NCBI RefSeq assembly: GCF_002289575.1
Contig: NZ_NTGA01000016.1
Span: 80,706-144,705, forward strand
Length of the DNA: 64,000 nucleotides
Direction of reading: 5' to 3'
DNA from: Dietzia natronolimnaea
Lineage (GTDB): Bacteria > Actinomycetota > Actinomycetes > Mycobacteriales > Mycobacteriaceae
The number at the start of each line of letters is the position of its first letter. Positions within the stretch are counted from its first letter, which is position 1. The notes beneath the pieces are model-generated. The model made no database searches and was not told where the DNA came from. It saw nothing but the letters and a program-made list of their open reading frames with translations. Of the stretch, positions 1 to 8,202 are shown one piece after another. Both the position numbers and the translations under genes were made by a program.

Positions 1-1199
1 TCCGCGCGATGGCCGGGAACGGGGCCGGCGGGCGGCAGGCCCATGACGTCGCGGGCGCCGTCGGTGACCAGGTGCCATGCGGTGTCCATGTCCAGATGGG
101 CGGCGACGACGAGCAGCATCGCGGTCTCCACCGCGTCGGACCGGCCGACCGGGTTGAACGGGTCGCGCACGTTGTCCGCACCCGCACCCACGGTGACGCC
201 GCCGTCCAGCAACCCCTGCACCGGAGGCAGTCCGCGGGGCGTGGACGTGCACTCCGCCCGCCCCTGCAGGTAGAGGTTCGTGATGGGCAGGGTCACCACC
301 CCTACCCCCGCCTCGCACAGCGCCTCTGCGGCCGATGCCTGGCCGAGGGCGTCCATCGCGCCGATCCGGCAGCAGTGGCCGGCGGTCCGGATGCGACCGG
401 GCTCCCACGAGGCGACCCGGTCGGTGAAGGTCGTGAGCATCGCGTGGTCGCCGTCGAGGAACTCGTCGACGTGCAGGTCCACACCCACTCCCAGTTCCTC
501 GGCCAGATCGATCAGTCGGTGCGTCTCGGCGATACTGTCCGGGGCGATGTGGGGGGCGCCGCCGATGAGGTCGGCCCCGGCCTCGAGGGCTGCGCGGACG
601 CGGTCGGCGGGATCCTCGTCGCCCACCATCGCGGCGATCTGCAGGTCCACCTGGTCCGCGAGCTCGTCACGCACCCGGACCAGCGCCCGGATCCCGCGCA
701 GGGGGTCACCGTCGTCATGGAGGTCGACGTGGGTGCGTACCGCCGTGGTGCCGCTGGCGACCAGTCGGCGGGCCGCCGCCAGCGCCCGCTCGTGGATCTC
801 GTCCTCGTCCACCGTGACGGAGAAGGCCCGCCAGGCGTCGATCGCCGCACCGAGGTCGCACCCCGGCGGTCTGGTCGCGCCCCAGCTGAGGGCCTTGTCG
901 AGGTGCGCGTGGGGTTCCGCCGGCGCCGTCAGCGCCAGATAACCGCGACCGTCGATCACCGCCGGGCCCGGGTTCGCGAGGTCCGGGAGGCCGGCGCCGC
1001 CCACCTCGGTGACGGCGACGACCACACCACCCTCGATGTCCACGTCGACCACCCGGCCGTCGGGCAACCCGACCCCGGTGATCCGGTCGACCTGCCTCGG
1101 GACTGTGGTGTGAGCCCTCGCGGCGGGGCCGTCCGGCCTCGCATCAAGGGTGCCGCGGCTCGGCGCCCCGTCACCACGCTGGCGTGTGAGTGTGTCCAC
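1..1199 (-). CDS. Cytosine-deaminase-like amidohydrolase (partial, runs off left edge)
   Basis: This reading frame is open from a GTG at 1199 to the window edge, about 399 codons without a stop, so the C-terminus is missing. The translation has the amidohydrolase metal motif EPHAHLDKAL near residue 90, then THVDLHDDGD, LHVDEFLDGDHA, TAGHCCRIGAMD and GADNVRDPFNPVG. These match the cytosine deaminase / AtzC-like branch, which deaminates or hydrolyses heterocyclic amines at a metal centre. A GGAG lies about 10 bases before the GTG. The first 60 or so residues extend beyond the usual family start, so a later start is possible. It is divergent from an XRE-cupin regulator and near purine-catabolism genes, so a role in nucleobase use is inferred. 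The exact substrate is unknown. Confidence 0.85.
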   Translation of the reverse strand, partial: MDTLTRQRGDGAPSRGTLDARPDGPAARAHTTVPRQVDRITGVGLPDGRVVDVDIEGGVVVAVTEVGGAGLPDLANPGPAVIDGRGYLALTAPAEPHAHLDKALSWGATRPPGCDLGAAIDAWRAFSVTVDEDEIHERALAAARRLVASGTTAVRTHVDLHDDGDPLRGIRALVRVRDELADQVDLQIAAMVGDEDPADRVRAALEAGADLIGGAPHIAPDSIAETHRLIDLAEELGVGVDLHVDEFLDGDHAMLTTFTDRVASWEPGRIRTAGHCCRIGAMDALGQASAAEALCEAGVGVVTLPITNLYLQGRAECTSTPRGLPPVQGLLDGGVTVGAGADNVRDPFNPVGRSDAVETAMLLVVAAHLDMDTAWHLVTDGARDVMGLPPAGPVPGHRA

Positions 1200-1392
1200 T
1201 GACTGGGTTCTCCTGCTCTGCCGGACCGGCCCCGACCGGGTCGGTATGGTGTCCTTGCGCTTTCGATCAGGACGCGGGATATTGACCTCGTCAATACAGA
1301 TCAGTGTCACGGGCGGGTGTTTCGGCCGGATTACCCCGCCGGATCTGGCCTGTAACCGCTCGCAGAGCGCTCACGGAGAACGGGAGGCACCG
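1200..1392. promoter_or_regulatory. Divergent promoter region with a perfect inverted repeat
   Basis: This gap lies between the amidohydrolase and the regulator. TATTGAC (1280-1286) and GTCAATA (1290-1296) form a perfect 7-bp inverted repeat with a 3-base spacer, a good candidate operator for the regulator encoded alongside. At 1319-1334 the minus strand reads GTAAT-N6-GAAAC, one base off the actinobacterial GlnR box (gTnAC-N6-GaAAC). Both roles are inferred from sequence shape and position. Confidence 0.5.
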
Positions 1393-2094
1393 GTGTCGGG
1401 ACTTCGCGAAGACGGACTGACGCGCCTGGGTTCCCGCATCCGGCACCACCGCCAGCAGCTGGGCCTGACCCTCGTGGAGGTGGCGGGTCAGGCCGGCATC
1501 TCCCAACCCTTCCTCAGCCAGATCGAGCGAGGTAAAGCGGCTCCGAGCATGTCGACCCTCGAGGGTCTCGCGCACGCGCTGGGCACCACCCAGGCGCACC
1601 TGCTGGAAGCGGTCGACGCCGTCGACCAGCCACCAGGACGCCCCACGACGACCGGCCCGGCAGCATCGGGCGGCGACGGGACGACAGCCGACGCGGCGAC
1701 GACCGCAGCCGACGCGGCGACGACCGCAGCCGACGCGGCGACGACCGCCGGCGGCGTGACGTCCACTCAGGTAGACATTCGTCGCGCGTCGGAGGGCGCA
1801 ATCCTCACCCGTGCGGAGGGGACAGTCGGGGGCCACACCCGACTACTGCCGGGCGGGCCGAACGACACGCAGTTCCTCGAGTTCGTGGAGACCAATCACG
1901 TCCCGGGACGGTTCTTCGAACACCCCGGTCGCGAATGGATCTACGTCACCCGTGGCACCGTCCTGCTCGAGGTGGGCGGATCACACAGCAGGCTCGAGCC
2001 GGGGGACGTGGCGCGGTACGACGGGACACTCCCCCACCGCTGGTACGTGCCCGAGGGCGGCACGGCGTGCCTGATCGTGGTGCGGCCGGGCTGA
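1393..2094 (+). CDS. XRE-family regulator with C-terminal cupin domain
   Basis: The protein has 233 aa. Residues about 8-62 form a helix-turn-helix (RIRHHRQQLGLTLVEVAG, then GISQPFLSQIERGKAAPSMS), and residues about 130-230 form a cupin ligand pocket (HPGREWIYVTRG, GDVARYDGTLPHRW). The family senses small ligands and controls neighbouring catabolic genes. A linker encodes three near-perfect copies of TTAADAA (21-bp units, about 1678-1745). The GTG start at 1393 follows GGGAGG by 6 bases. It is divergent from the amidohydrolase and shares a palindrome-bearing promoter region with it, so it probably controls that gene and perhaps the allantoin block. The ligand cannot be told. Confidence 0.85.
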   Translation: MSGLREDGLTRLGSRIRHHRQQLGLTLVEVAGQAGISQPFLSQIERGKAAPSMSTLEGLAHALGTTQAHLLEAVDAVDQPPGRPTTTGPAASGGDGTTADAATTAADAATTAADAATTAGGVTSTQVDIRRASEGAILTRAEGTVGGHTRLLPGGPNDTQFLEFVETNHVPGRFFEHPGREWIYVTRGTVLLEVGGSHSRLEPGDVARYDGTLPHRWYVPEGGTACLIVVRPG

Positions 2095-2190
2095 GGCGTC
2101 GGACCACCCGTCGCCCGCCGCTGGATGTCGGCAGCCACCCCTCGACCCCACCTCTGCCCCATCCCGCCCCCCTCCTTCGCGGACTTAGCA

Positions 2191-2247
2191 CCCTTCTGAC
2201 CTGCGGTGCCCTGCGGGGGCCGAGCAGGGCACCGCAGGTCAGGAGGG
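2191..2247. terminator. Long near-perfect hairpin between regulator and HNH gene
   Basis: Arms 2191-2214 and 2224-2247 pair over 24 bp with one G-T wobble, around a 9-base loop. The inner 18 bp (TGACCTGCGGTGCCCTGC) is perfect. There is no T-tract. It could end transcription of the regulator, but it is longer than usual for that, and it lies just ahead of a DUF222/HNH gene, a family often repeated in actinobacterial genomes. A recognition or mobility role is therefore possible. Confidence 0.6.
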
Positions 2248-2298
2248 CCGGCCACTCCGCCAGGACAGCATGTCGTACCTCGAACATACGATCGAATC

Positions 2299-3963
2299 AT
2301 GACCTCGCCTCCACCTCACCCGTCCGACGACACTGCGACACGTGACCACACCGCGTCACGAGACACCGCCGCGCCACGAGACACCACCGCGCCACGTGAC
2401 AACGCCGACCCTCCCGACACACTGGTGCCACCTCCCGGATTCACCGCTACGACGGGGCCGACACTCCCCGTCCTGGTGCCCGAGGCGTTCGCCCGGTGGG
2501 ACCCCGGCCAGCAACGCGGCTACCTCACCCAACGAACGATCTACGCGGCCGAGGGGCGGACCCTCGCCTACGCCTACGACTGTGTCCGATCGGCCACCGA
2601 CGGCTTCGCCGCCGAGGGCGACCTTCACCGCGACCCGTGGGAGGCGGCGGCCACGATGATCGGCGCCTCCATGGCACTCTCCCGCCACGGGGCATCCCGG
2701 CTGGTGACCACCGCAGTCGAGCTGACCGAGCGACTTCCACGCACCGCGGCGCTCCTGGCGACGGGATGGATAGGGATCCTCGCCGCCCACACCATCGCCG
2801 AGGAGACAGCCCTGGTGGCCGATCACTTCATGCCCGACGTTGACCGCCGGATCAGCGAGGGGCTGGCTCCCACCAGGCGCCGGACCCACCCGCCGCGGCT
2901 GGGGCCGCTTCGCAAGATGCTCCTCAAGACCATCTCCGCCTGCGATCCGCTGGGTGCCGACGCCCGCGCCGAACAGTCCCGTCGCGGTCAGGACGTGGAA
3001 CTGGTGCCCATCCGCGACGACCGGGCGATCATCACGGCCACGCTCACCGCCGAGGACGCACTGGAGATCGCGGACCGTGTCGAGGCGCTCGCCCGCACCG
3101 CACCGGTGGGCGATCCGCGAACGCTCGGCCAACTCCGAGCGGCCGGATTGCTCGCGCTCAGCCGTGGGTGGAGTTGCCTGCCCGACCCGCGAGGAGAACA
3201 CCCCGGCGACCCGGAGGCCCGGTCCGCGGCGCGTCGGGTGGTCCTCCACGCCTACGACGACGGCAGCCCGCTCAACCGTGGGATCTCCCTCGCCGGATAC
3301 GGTCCGATCTCCGGGCACACCGCCGACGAACTGCAGCGCGAAGTCAGCCACCGCGTCCACGAGCTCTCCGAACTCTCGGATCCCGATACCGCCGCCGCCC
3401 GACGCCACGCCCCGTCCGAGGCCCTGGCCCACTTCTGCCGTGGACGCGACGGCACCTGTGTGTTCCCCGGTTGCCAGACACCGGCCGAGAAGTCCGACCT
3501 CGACCACATCATCCCCTTTGACCATGACCTTCCCGAACGCGGCGGGCACACGACCTGTGACGACCTCGGGAGCCTCTGCCGTTTCCACCACAGGCTCAAG
3601 ACCGACGGAGTGTGGGCCTACTACCGGGACACCGACGGTTCCTATGTGTGGATCCACGGTCCCCACCATCCGGACAGAGACCCCGCAACCCGTGTCACGA
3701 CGTATCCCACGGGCCCTCTCTCAGACCACGCCGCTCCCCGACGACCCGAGGCGAGCCGGCGTCAGCAGGAGGCCGCCGAGGCAGGCGCGACCGGCAGCGG
3801 ATGTGCGGAATCCCGGAGACGTCCGCACCTGCGGCACCGGCGTGATGCCGAACGACACACTCTCCGCGCGCAGGCGCGACTCCGGCGACACGCTCCACCG
3901 CCCGGTCCGGTGGAACCCTCGGCGCCCTCGACCACGGGGCCTGGGGACGAGCCCCCGTTCTGA
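2299..3963 (+). CDS. DUF222 / HNH endonuclease (13E12-type)
   Basis: The protein has 554 aa. The N-terminal two thirds is DUF222-like. The C-terminal part has an HNH nuclease motif: CVFPGCQTP, then SDLDHIIPFDH and CDDLGSLCRFHHRLKTDG, with two Cys/His pairs able to hold zinc. This family occurs in many copies in mycobacteria and relatives; its biological role is not settled. The N-terminus has a degenerate RDTTAPRD-type repeat (about 2338-2402), and the C-terminal 90 residues are Arg/Pro-rich and probably disordered. The ATG at 2299 was chosen because the earlier in-frame codons lie inside the hairpin. No clear ribosome binding site is visible. It converges on the next gene with 37 bases between. 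Confidence 0.85.
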   Translation: MTSPPPHPSDDTATRDHTASRDTAAPRDTTAPRDNADPPDTLVPPPGFTATTGPTLPVLVPEAFARWDPGQQRGYLTQRTIYAAEGRTLAYAYDCVRSATDGFAAEGDLHRDPWEAAATMIGASMALSRHGASRLVTTAVELTERLPRTAALLATGWIGILAAHTIAEETALVADHFMPDVDRRISEGLAPTRRRTHPPRLGPLRKMLLKTISACDPLGADARAEQSRRGQDVELVPIRDDRAIITATLTAEDALEIADRVEALARTAPVGDPRTLGQLRAAGLLALSRGWSCLPDPRGEHPGDPEARSAARRVVLHAYDDGSPLNRGISLAGYGPISGHTADELQREVSHRVHELSELSDPDTAAARRHAPSEALAHFCRGRDGTCVFPGCQTPAEKSDLDHIIPFDHDLPERGGHTTCDDLGSLCRFHHRLKTDGVWAYYRDTDGSYVWIHGPHHPDRDPATRVTTYPTGPLSDHAAPRRPEASRRQQEAAEAGATGSGCAESRRRPHLRHRRDAERHTLRAQARLRRHAPPPGPVEPSAPSTTGPGDEPPF

Positions 3964-4000
3964 TGAGCGCAGTCTGATGAGCGCAGCGACACTCGCGCGG

Positions 4001-5542
4001 TCAGAACCGCGAGCTCGTCGGATACCACCCGTCGGACGCGTCGTGGGGACCGACGGAGCGGACCTCGATGTGCTCGAAGGACGCGAAGTCCCCGGCGAGT
4101 CGGCCCCAGTTCTCCCGGGTGATCGCGGTGGTGATCGTCGAGGCGATCCGCCCGATACCGCCGTAGATGCCGGAGAGCTGGTTCCCGGTCACGCCCATGG
4201 ACGCGCGGGCGCCGGTCGAGAAATGGTGCAACCGGGAGAGCCACGGGGCGGTGCCCGGGTCTCGCTCGGTGAATTCGAACCCGGGACCCAGATAGGGACT
4301 CAGGCCTGCCGGGTGGTCCACCGCGGGCGGGTGACGGTCGGACCACAGCGCGATGTCGTCGACGAACTCGACGAGTTCCGGACGCAACCGCAGGTCCACC
4401 GTGTATCCGGTCGCGGCCAGCACCACGTCGGCGTGGAACCGCCCCCTGTCGGTGTCGATCGCGATCTCCTGCTCACCGGCGTCGGTGGAGACCATCGACA
4501 CGGCCTTCCACCCGCAGCCGGTGTGCAGTGCGAAGCCGGAGTGGGCGAAGCACCGCCACACCGAGTGCTGGGTGGGCGGCTGCGGGAGGCCACCGGACAT
4601 CACGCCGAACTCCCACTTGGCGTCGTCGTCGAGGTCGTAGAAGCGTTCCTGCATGCCCGGGAATTCCATCCACCGCAGCGGGTTGGACGCCGGGAGGGTC
4701 GCCCGTCGAACGAACACGTGCGCCCGGACCGCGCCGTGGTCAAGAGCGGTGGCCGCGTTGTCGAACCCGGATGCGCCACCGCCCAGCACCGCCACCCGCA
4801 GACCCCGCAGCGCGGCGAAGTCGATCGGGTCCTCCGTGTGGAACCAGCGCTCGCGGGGCAGCGAGGAAGAGATGAGGTCCGGCACGCGCGCCCCGCCCCC
4901 GCCCGCGAGTCCGAGCGCGCAGACGATGCGCCTGGCCGTTACCGTGGTCTCGTCCCCCGCCGGCCCACTCAGTTCCACGGAGAAGGGCCCGTCCGGGGTG
5001 GCGGGCCGGTGGATCGCCGCGACGCGGGTCTGATGCCGGACCCGGACGCCGGTGACCTCCCGGTACCACCGCAGGTAGTCGTTCCAGTCGAGCCGGGGAA
5101 CGAGCTCGACGGCGGCCCACGCGGCCTCGCCGTACACGGCCTCGAACCAGCGTCGGACGTGCAGGGAGGGGACGTCGAACTCGATTCCCCTCATGTGTTT
5201 GGGGCTGCGCAGGGTGTGCATACGGGCATAGCGGTCCCAGCACCCCACCTGCTGCTCCGGACCGTCGTCCACCACCAGGACGCGGTCGATCCGTTGGCGT
5301 TGCAGCGCGAACGCGGCGCCCAGGCCGGCCTGCCCCCCGCCGATCACCAGGACGTCGAGCTCGCTGGACCCCGGATCGCGAGGGATCCAGTCGCGCGAAT
5401 GGCTGGTGGCGGCGATGTCCTCGTGCACACGGGCCCGGAGGGCCGCGAGGCGCTCCTCGGCGTCGGGAAGGCGCCGGGAGTCCTGGGCCGCGGTCACGGT
5501 GTCGGGGGCGGAGGCTACGGCGTCGGAGGTCACGGCGGTCAT
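4001..5542 (-). CDS. FAD/NAD(P)-dependent monooxygenase-like oxidoreductase
   Basis: The protein has 513 aa. It carries two dinucleotide-binding motifs: VLVIGGGQAGLGAAF near residue 70 (FAD) and VAVLGGGASGFDNAATA near residue 255 (NADPH). This two-Rossmann layout is that of class B flavoprotein monooxygenases and lysine/ornithine N-hydroxylase relatives. The ATG at 5542 follows AGGAG by about 10 bases. It lies downstream of the allantoicase gene on the same strand, with about 198 bases between, so it may belong to the purine block or be separately expressed. No urate oxidase is visible nearby, so a nucleobase substrate is tempting but unproven. Confidence 0.8.
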   Translation of the reverse strand: MTAVTSDAVASAPDTVTAAQDSRRLPDAEERLAALRARVHEDIAATSHSRDWIPRDPGSSELDVLVIGGGQAGLGAAFALQRQRIDRVLVVDDGPEQQVGCWDRYARMHTLRSPKHMRGIEFDVPSLHVRRWFEAVYGEAAWAAVELVPRLDWNDYLRWYREVTGVRVRHQTRVAAIHRPATPDGPFSVELSGPAGDETTVTARRIVCALGLAGGGGARVPDLISSSLPRERWFHTEDPIDFAALRGLRVAVLGGGASGFDNAATALDHGAVRAHVFVRRATLPASNPLRWMEFPGMQERFYDLDDDAKWEFGVMSGGLPQPPTQHSVWRCFAHSGFALHTGCGWKAVSMVSTDAGEQEIAIDTDRGRFHADVVLAATGYTVDLRLRPELVEFVDDIALWSDRHPPAVDHPAGLSPYLGPGFEFTERDPGTAPWLSRLHHFSTGARASMGVTGNQLSGIYGGIGRIASTITTAITRENWGRLAGDFASFEHIEVRSVGPHDASDGWYPTSSRF

Positions 5543-5740
5543 GGCGGAGGAACTCCTGGGTTCAGCGGGCCCGGGTCCATGCCGCGGGCCCACCCGGGTC
5601 CTGCGCCCGGGCGGACACCACGGCGATGCCTGACTGATGACTCGACCGCCGCGCCGCGGGACGCGACGGTCGGATCGGCGGGGCCGACCGCACCATCGTG
5701 GTGTCGAACCCGAGTCTGGCAGCGTGGTTTTTCGCCTGTG

Positions 5741-6799
5741 TTACGGGCGCATGAGCCCGGTGTGCCGTGCCAGGGCGACCCGCGCGGCGAGTTGGTCGAG
5801 GGCCTCGGGGCTCAGCGTGCCGTGGACGCGCAGGCGGGCGATACCGCCGTCGGGGAACACGTCCAGCCGGACGAACCGCACCGGACCCACCGGATGGCCC
5901 GGCTGTCCCACCAGAAAGCGGTGACGGCAGTCCGGTTGGAGGGGCGTACGTGGGACGAGGTCCACCCACCGGTCGGGGTGGTCCAGATCCTCTGCGCGGG
6001 CGATCCCACGAAGCGACGCCGACCCCGGCGCGTTACCGATGTAGTAGGAGGTGTCGATCTCCACGTGGTCGACCGACCCCTCGCCCGCGAGCGCCACGGT
6101 CACGTGGTCGTTTCCTCCTCCGCGCCGCCGGGAGTTCTCCCAGCCCTCGCCCATGATGCGGGAACGGCCGGGGGCGATGATGTTGGCCGGCGAGGAGTAG
6201 AACAGGTCCGAGCAGTCGACCACCCGACCGCCGTTCTCGGCGGCGGCGAGGTCGACGGTTCCCCGCAGGAACGCGGGGTCAGGGGTGGGGTCACCGTGGA
6301 CCCTCAGTCTTGCGACACCGCCGTCGGGGATCATCCGCAGACGCACATGGGTCACCGGTGCCGCGTCGGGGACCGCGAAGTGATTGCGGGTGTCTCCCGC
6401 CGCGTCCGCCTCAGGGACCAGCGGCCGCCAATGGGCACCCGCGAGGTCGTCGACCCCGGGGTAACCGTTGATCCACGCGCCGTCCACGGCGACCTGCGGG
6501 GGGTAGTTGCCGCGGAAGAAGGCGGTGTCCACCACGACCCCGCGCACCACGCCCGGCACCCCGAGGCGGACTATCGCGGCGTCCTGCCCGGGCGAGCGCC
6601 GCCGGCGTGTCTCCCAGCCGTCGTAGACCTTGCCCTTGTGTCCGAACAGGGATGGGTCGAACACCGGCTCGGAGGCCAGGATCAGGTTCTCCTTCTCGGC
6701 GAAGAACTCGTCGTCGGCGTAGACGACACTGCCGGCCAACTCGCGGGAGGCGAGGTCGGGCAGGGCGAGGTAGGCGGGCTCTGTCATCGGAGGTGTCAT
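5741..6799 (-). CDS. alc: Allantoicase
   Basis: The protein has 352 aa, the usual size. Allantoicase hydrolyses allantoate to ureidoglycolate and urea in the cytosol. Two copies of the family's jelly-roll repeat are visible, one with KVYDGWETRRRR and VVVDTAFFRGNYPP, the other with GEGWENSRRRGGG and VEIDTSYYIGNAPG. The ATG at 6799 overlaps the allantoinase stop by 4 bp (ATGA), so translation is coupled and the two enzymes act in sequence. A second ATG at 6787 is a possible alternative start. Confidence 0.95.
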   Translation of the reverse strand: MTPPMTEPAYLALPDLASRELAGSVVYADDEFFAEKENLILASEPVFDPSLFGHKGKVYDGWETRRRRSPGQDAAIVRLGVPGVVRGVVVDTAFFRGNYPPQVAVDGAWINGYPGVDDLAGAHWRPLVPEADAAGDTRNHFAVPDAAPVTHVRLRMIPDGGVARLRVHGDPTPDPAFLRGTVDLAAAENGGRVVDCSDLFYSSPANIIAPGRSRIMGEGWENSRRRGGGNDHVTVALAGEGSVDHVEIDTSYYIGNAPGSASLRGIARAEDLDHPDRWVDLVPRTPLQPDCRHRFLVGQPGHPVGPVRFVRLDVFPDGGIARLRVHGTLSPEALDQLAARVALARHTGLMRP

Positions 6800-8202
6800 C
6801 TGGGGAGTTCCGTTCGTGAAGGTGGCACAGCTGGCTCAGGTGGACCCGGGCGGAAGACCGCGGTGCCGGCGGCGGGGCCGTCGAGGTCGACGCGACGGCC
6901 GGCGAGGTAGACCTCGCGCACCACGCCACCGAGTGCCCGCTGGGCGTACGCGGTGACGGGGTTCTTGTGCTGCAACCGCTCGGGCAGGACCACGAACGCC
7001 TCGTCGGGGGCCAGGACCACCAGGTCGGCGCGGGCGCCCGGGCGGATCGACCCGCGGTCGTGAAGTCCGGCGAACTCGGCGGGGCCGGACGACATCCACC
7101 GGACGACATCGGGCAGCCCCAGTCCGCGCAGTCGCGCCTCGGACCAGATGATCGGCAGGCCCAGCTGAACCGAGGCGATGCCACCCCAGGCCTGGCCGAA
7201 GTCACCGGTGTCGAAGCGCTTGAGCTCGGGAACACACGGCGAATGGTCGGAGACCACCAGGTCGATGGTGCCGTCCCGCAACCCCTCCCAGAGCCGCTCG
7301 CGGTTGCCGGCCTCCCGGATCGGCGGGCAACACTTGTAGTGGGTGGCGCCGGGCTGGATCTCCTCGGAGAACAGCGAGAGGTAGTGCGGGCACGTCTCCA
7401 CCGTGAGGGGCAGCCCCTCCGCCTTGGCCGAACGGATCAGCGGGAGGGCGTCGGCGGCCGAGAGGTGGAGGATGTGGGTCCGGCATCCGGTGCGGCGCAC
7501 GCCGTCGATCACCTGCGCCACCGCGCGGATTTCTGCGGCGACCGGCCTGGACTCGACGAACCCCGCGTACGCGGGCCCGGACGCGGGAGGCTGCGCGTCG
7601 ATGGTCCCGGCGTCCTCGGCGTGGACGATCAGCAATCCGTCGAACCCGGCGATCTCCTCCATGGCCGCCACCATCTGCGCGGCATCCAGTGGCGGGAACT
7701 CCTCGATCCCGGAGTCGAGCAGAAAGCACTTGAATCCGAACACCCCGCGGTCCCAGAGTTCGCGGAGACGGCCCAGGTTGTCGGGCACCGCTCCGCCCCA
7801 GAACGCGGTGTCCACCTGCAGCTTGCCGCCCGCGCTGGCCAGTTTGGCGTCGAGCGCATCGGGCGTGGTGGTGACAGGGCTGGAGTTGAGCGGCATGTCG
7901 ATCAGGGTGGTCACCCCGCCGCACGCCGCGGCGCGGGTGGCGCTGGCGAATCCCTCCCAGTCCGTGCGGCCGGGTTCGTTGACGTGGACGTGGGTGTCGA
8001 CGAGGCCGGGCAGCAGCACCACGTCGTCGTCCAGATCCACGACGTGCGTGCCGGCCCGAGTCGGGGAGGTCGGGGCCGCGGGGCCGGTCTCGACGGCCAG
8101 GATGATCCCGTCCGAGACCGTCACGGTGGCGGGCACGATCTCGGAGCCGATCACCGCGCGGCGCGCGCGCAGGACAGTCTCGGGGGCGCCGTGTGCACTC
8201 AT
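6796..8202 (-). CDS. allB: Allantoinase
   Basis: The protein has 468 aa. Allantoinase opens the hydantoin ring of allantoin to give allantoate. Amidohydrolase hallmarks are DTHVHVNEPGRTDWEGF near residue 67, metal-ligand regions GFKCFL (carbamylated Lys site), LIVHAEDAGTI and THILHLSAADAL, and the Asp region VVSDHSPC. The start overlaps the stop of the upstream gene by 4 bp (ATGA, 8199-8202), and its own stop overlaps allantoicase in the same way. It therefore sits inside a translationally coupled run of four genes that takes purine-derived allantoin towards ureidoglycolate. Confidence 0.96.
   Translation of the reverse strand: MSAHGAPETVLRARRAVIGSEIVPATVTVSDGIILAVETGPAAPTSPTRAGTHVVDLDDDVVLLPGLVDTHVHVNEPGRTDWEGFASATRAAACGGVTTLIDMPLNSSPVTTTPDALDAKLASAGGKLQVDTAFWGGAVPDNLGRLRELWDRGVFGFKCFLLDSGIEEFPPLDAAQMVAAMEEIAGFDGLLIVHAEDAGTIDAQPPASGPAYAGFVESRPVAAEIRAVAQVIDGVRRTGCRTHILHLSAADALPLIRSAKAEGLPLTVETCPHYLSLFSEEIQPGATHYKCCPPIREAGNRERLWEGLRDGTIDLVVSDHSPCVPELKRFDTGDFGQAWGGIASVQLGLPIIWSEARLRGLGLPDVVRWMSSGPAEFAGLHDRGSIRPGARADLVVLAPDEAFVVLPERLQHKNPVTAYAQRALGGVVREVYLAGRRVDLDGPAAGTAVFRPGPPEPAVPPSRTELPR

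Noticed and set aside
9..1202. Open frame on the + strand over the left edge
   Set aside because: The minus strand encodes a clear amidohydrolase with metal motifs, so the + frame is its shadow.
2840..6910. A 1356-codon open frame on the + strand
   Set aside because: It crosses the HNH gene, the oxidoreductase and allantoicase in a wrong frame, is rich in Arg/Pro/Gly, and has no domains. It is a GC-bias shadow.
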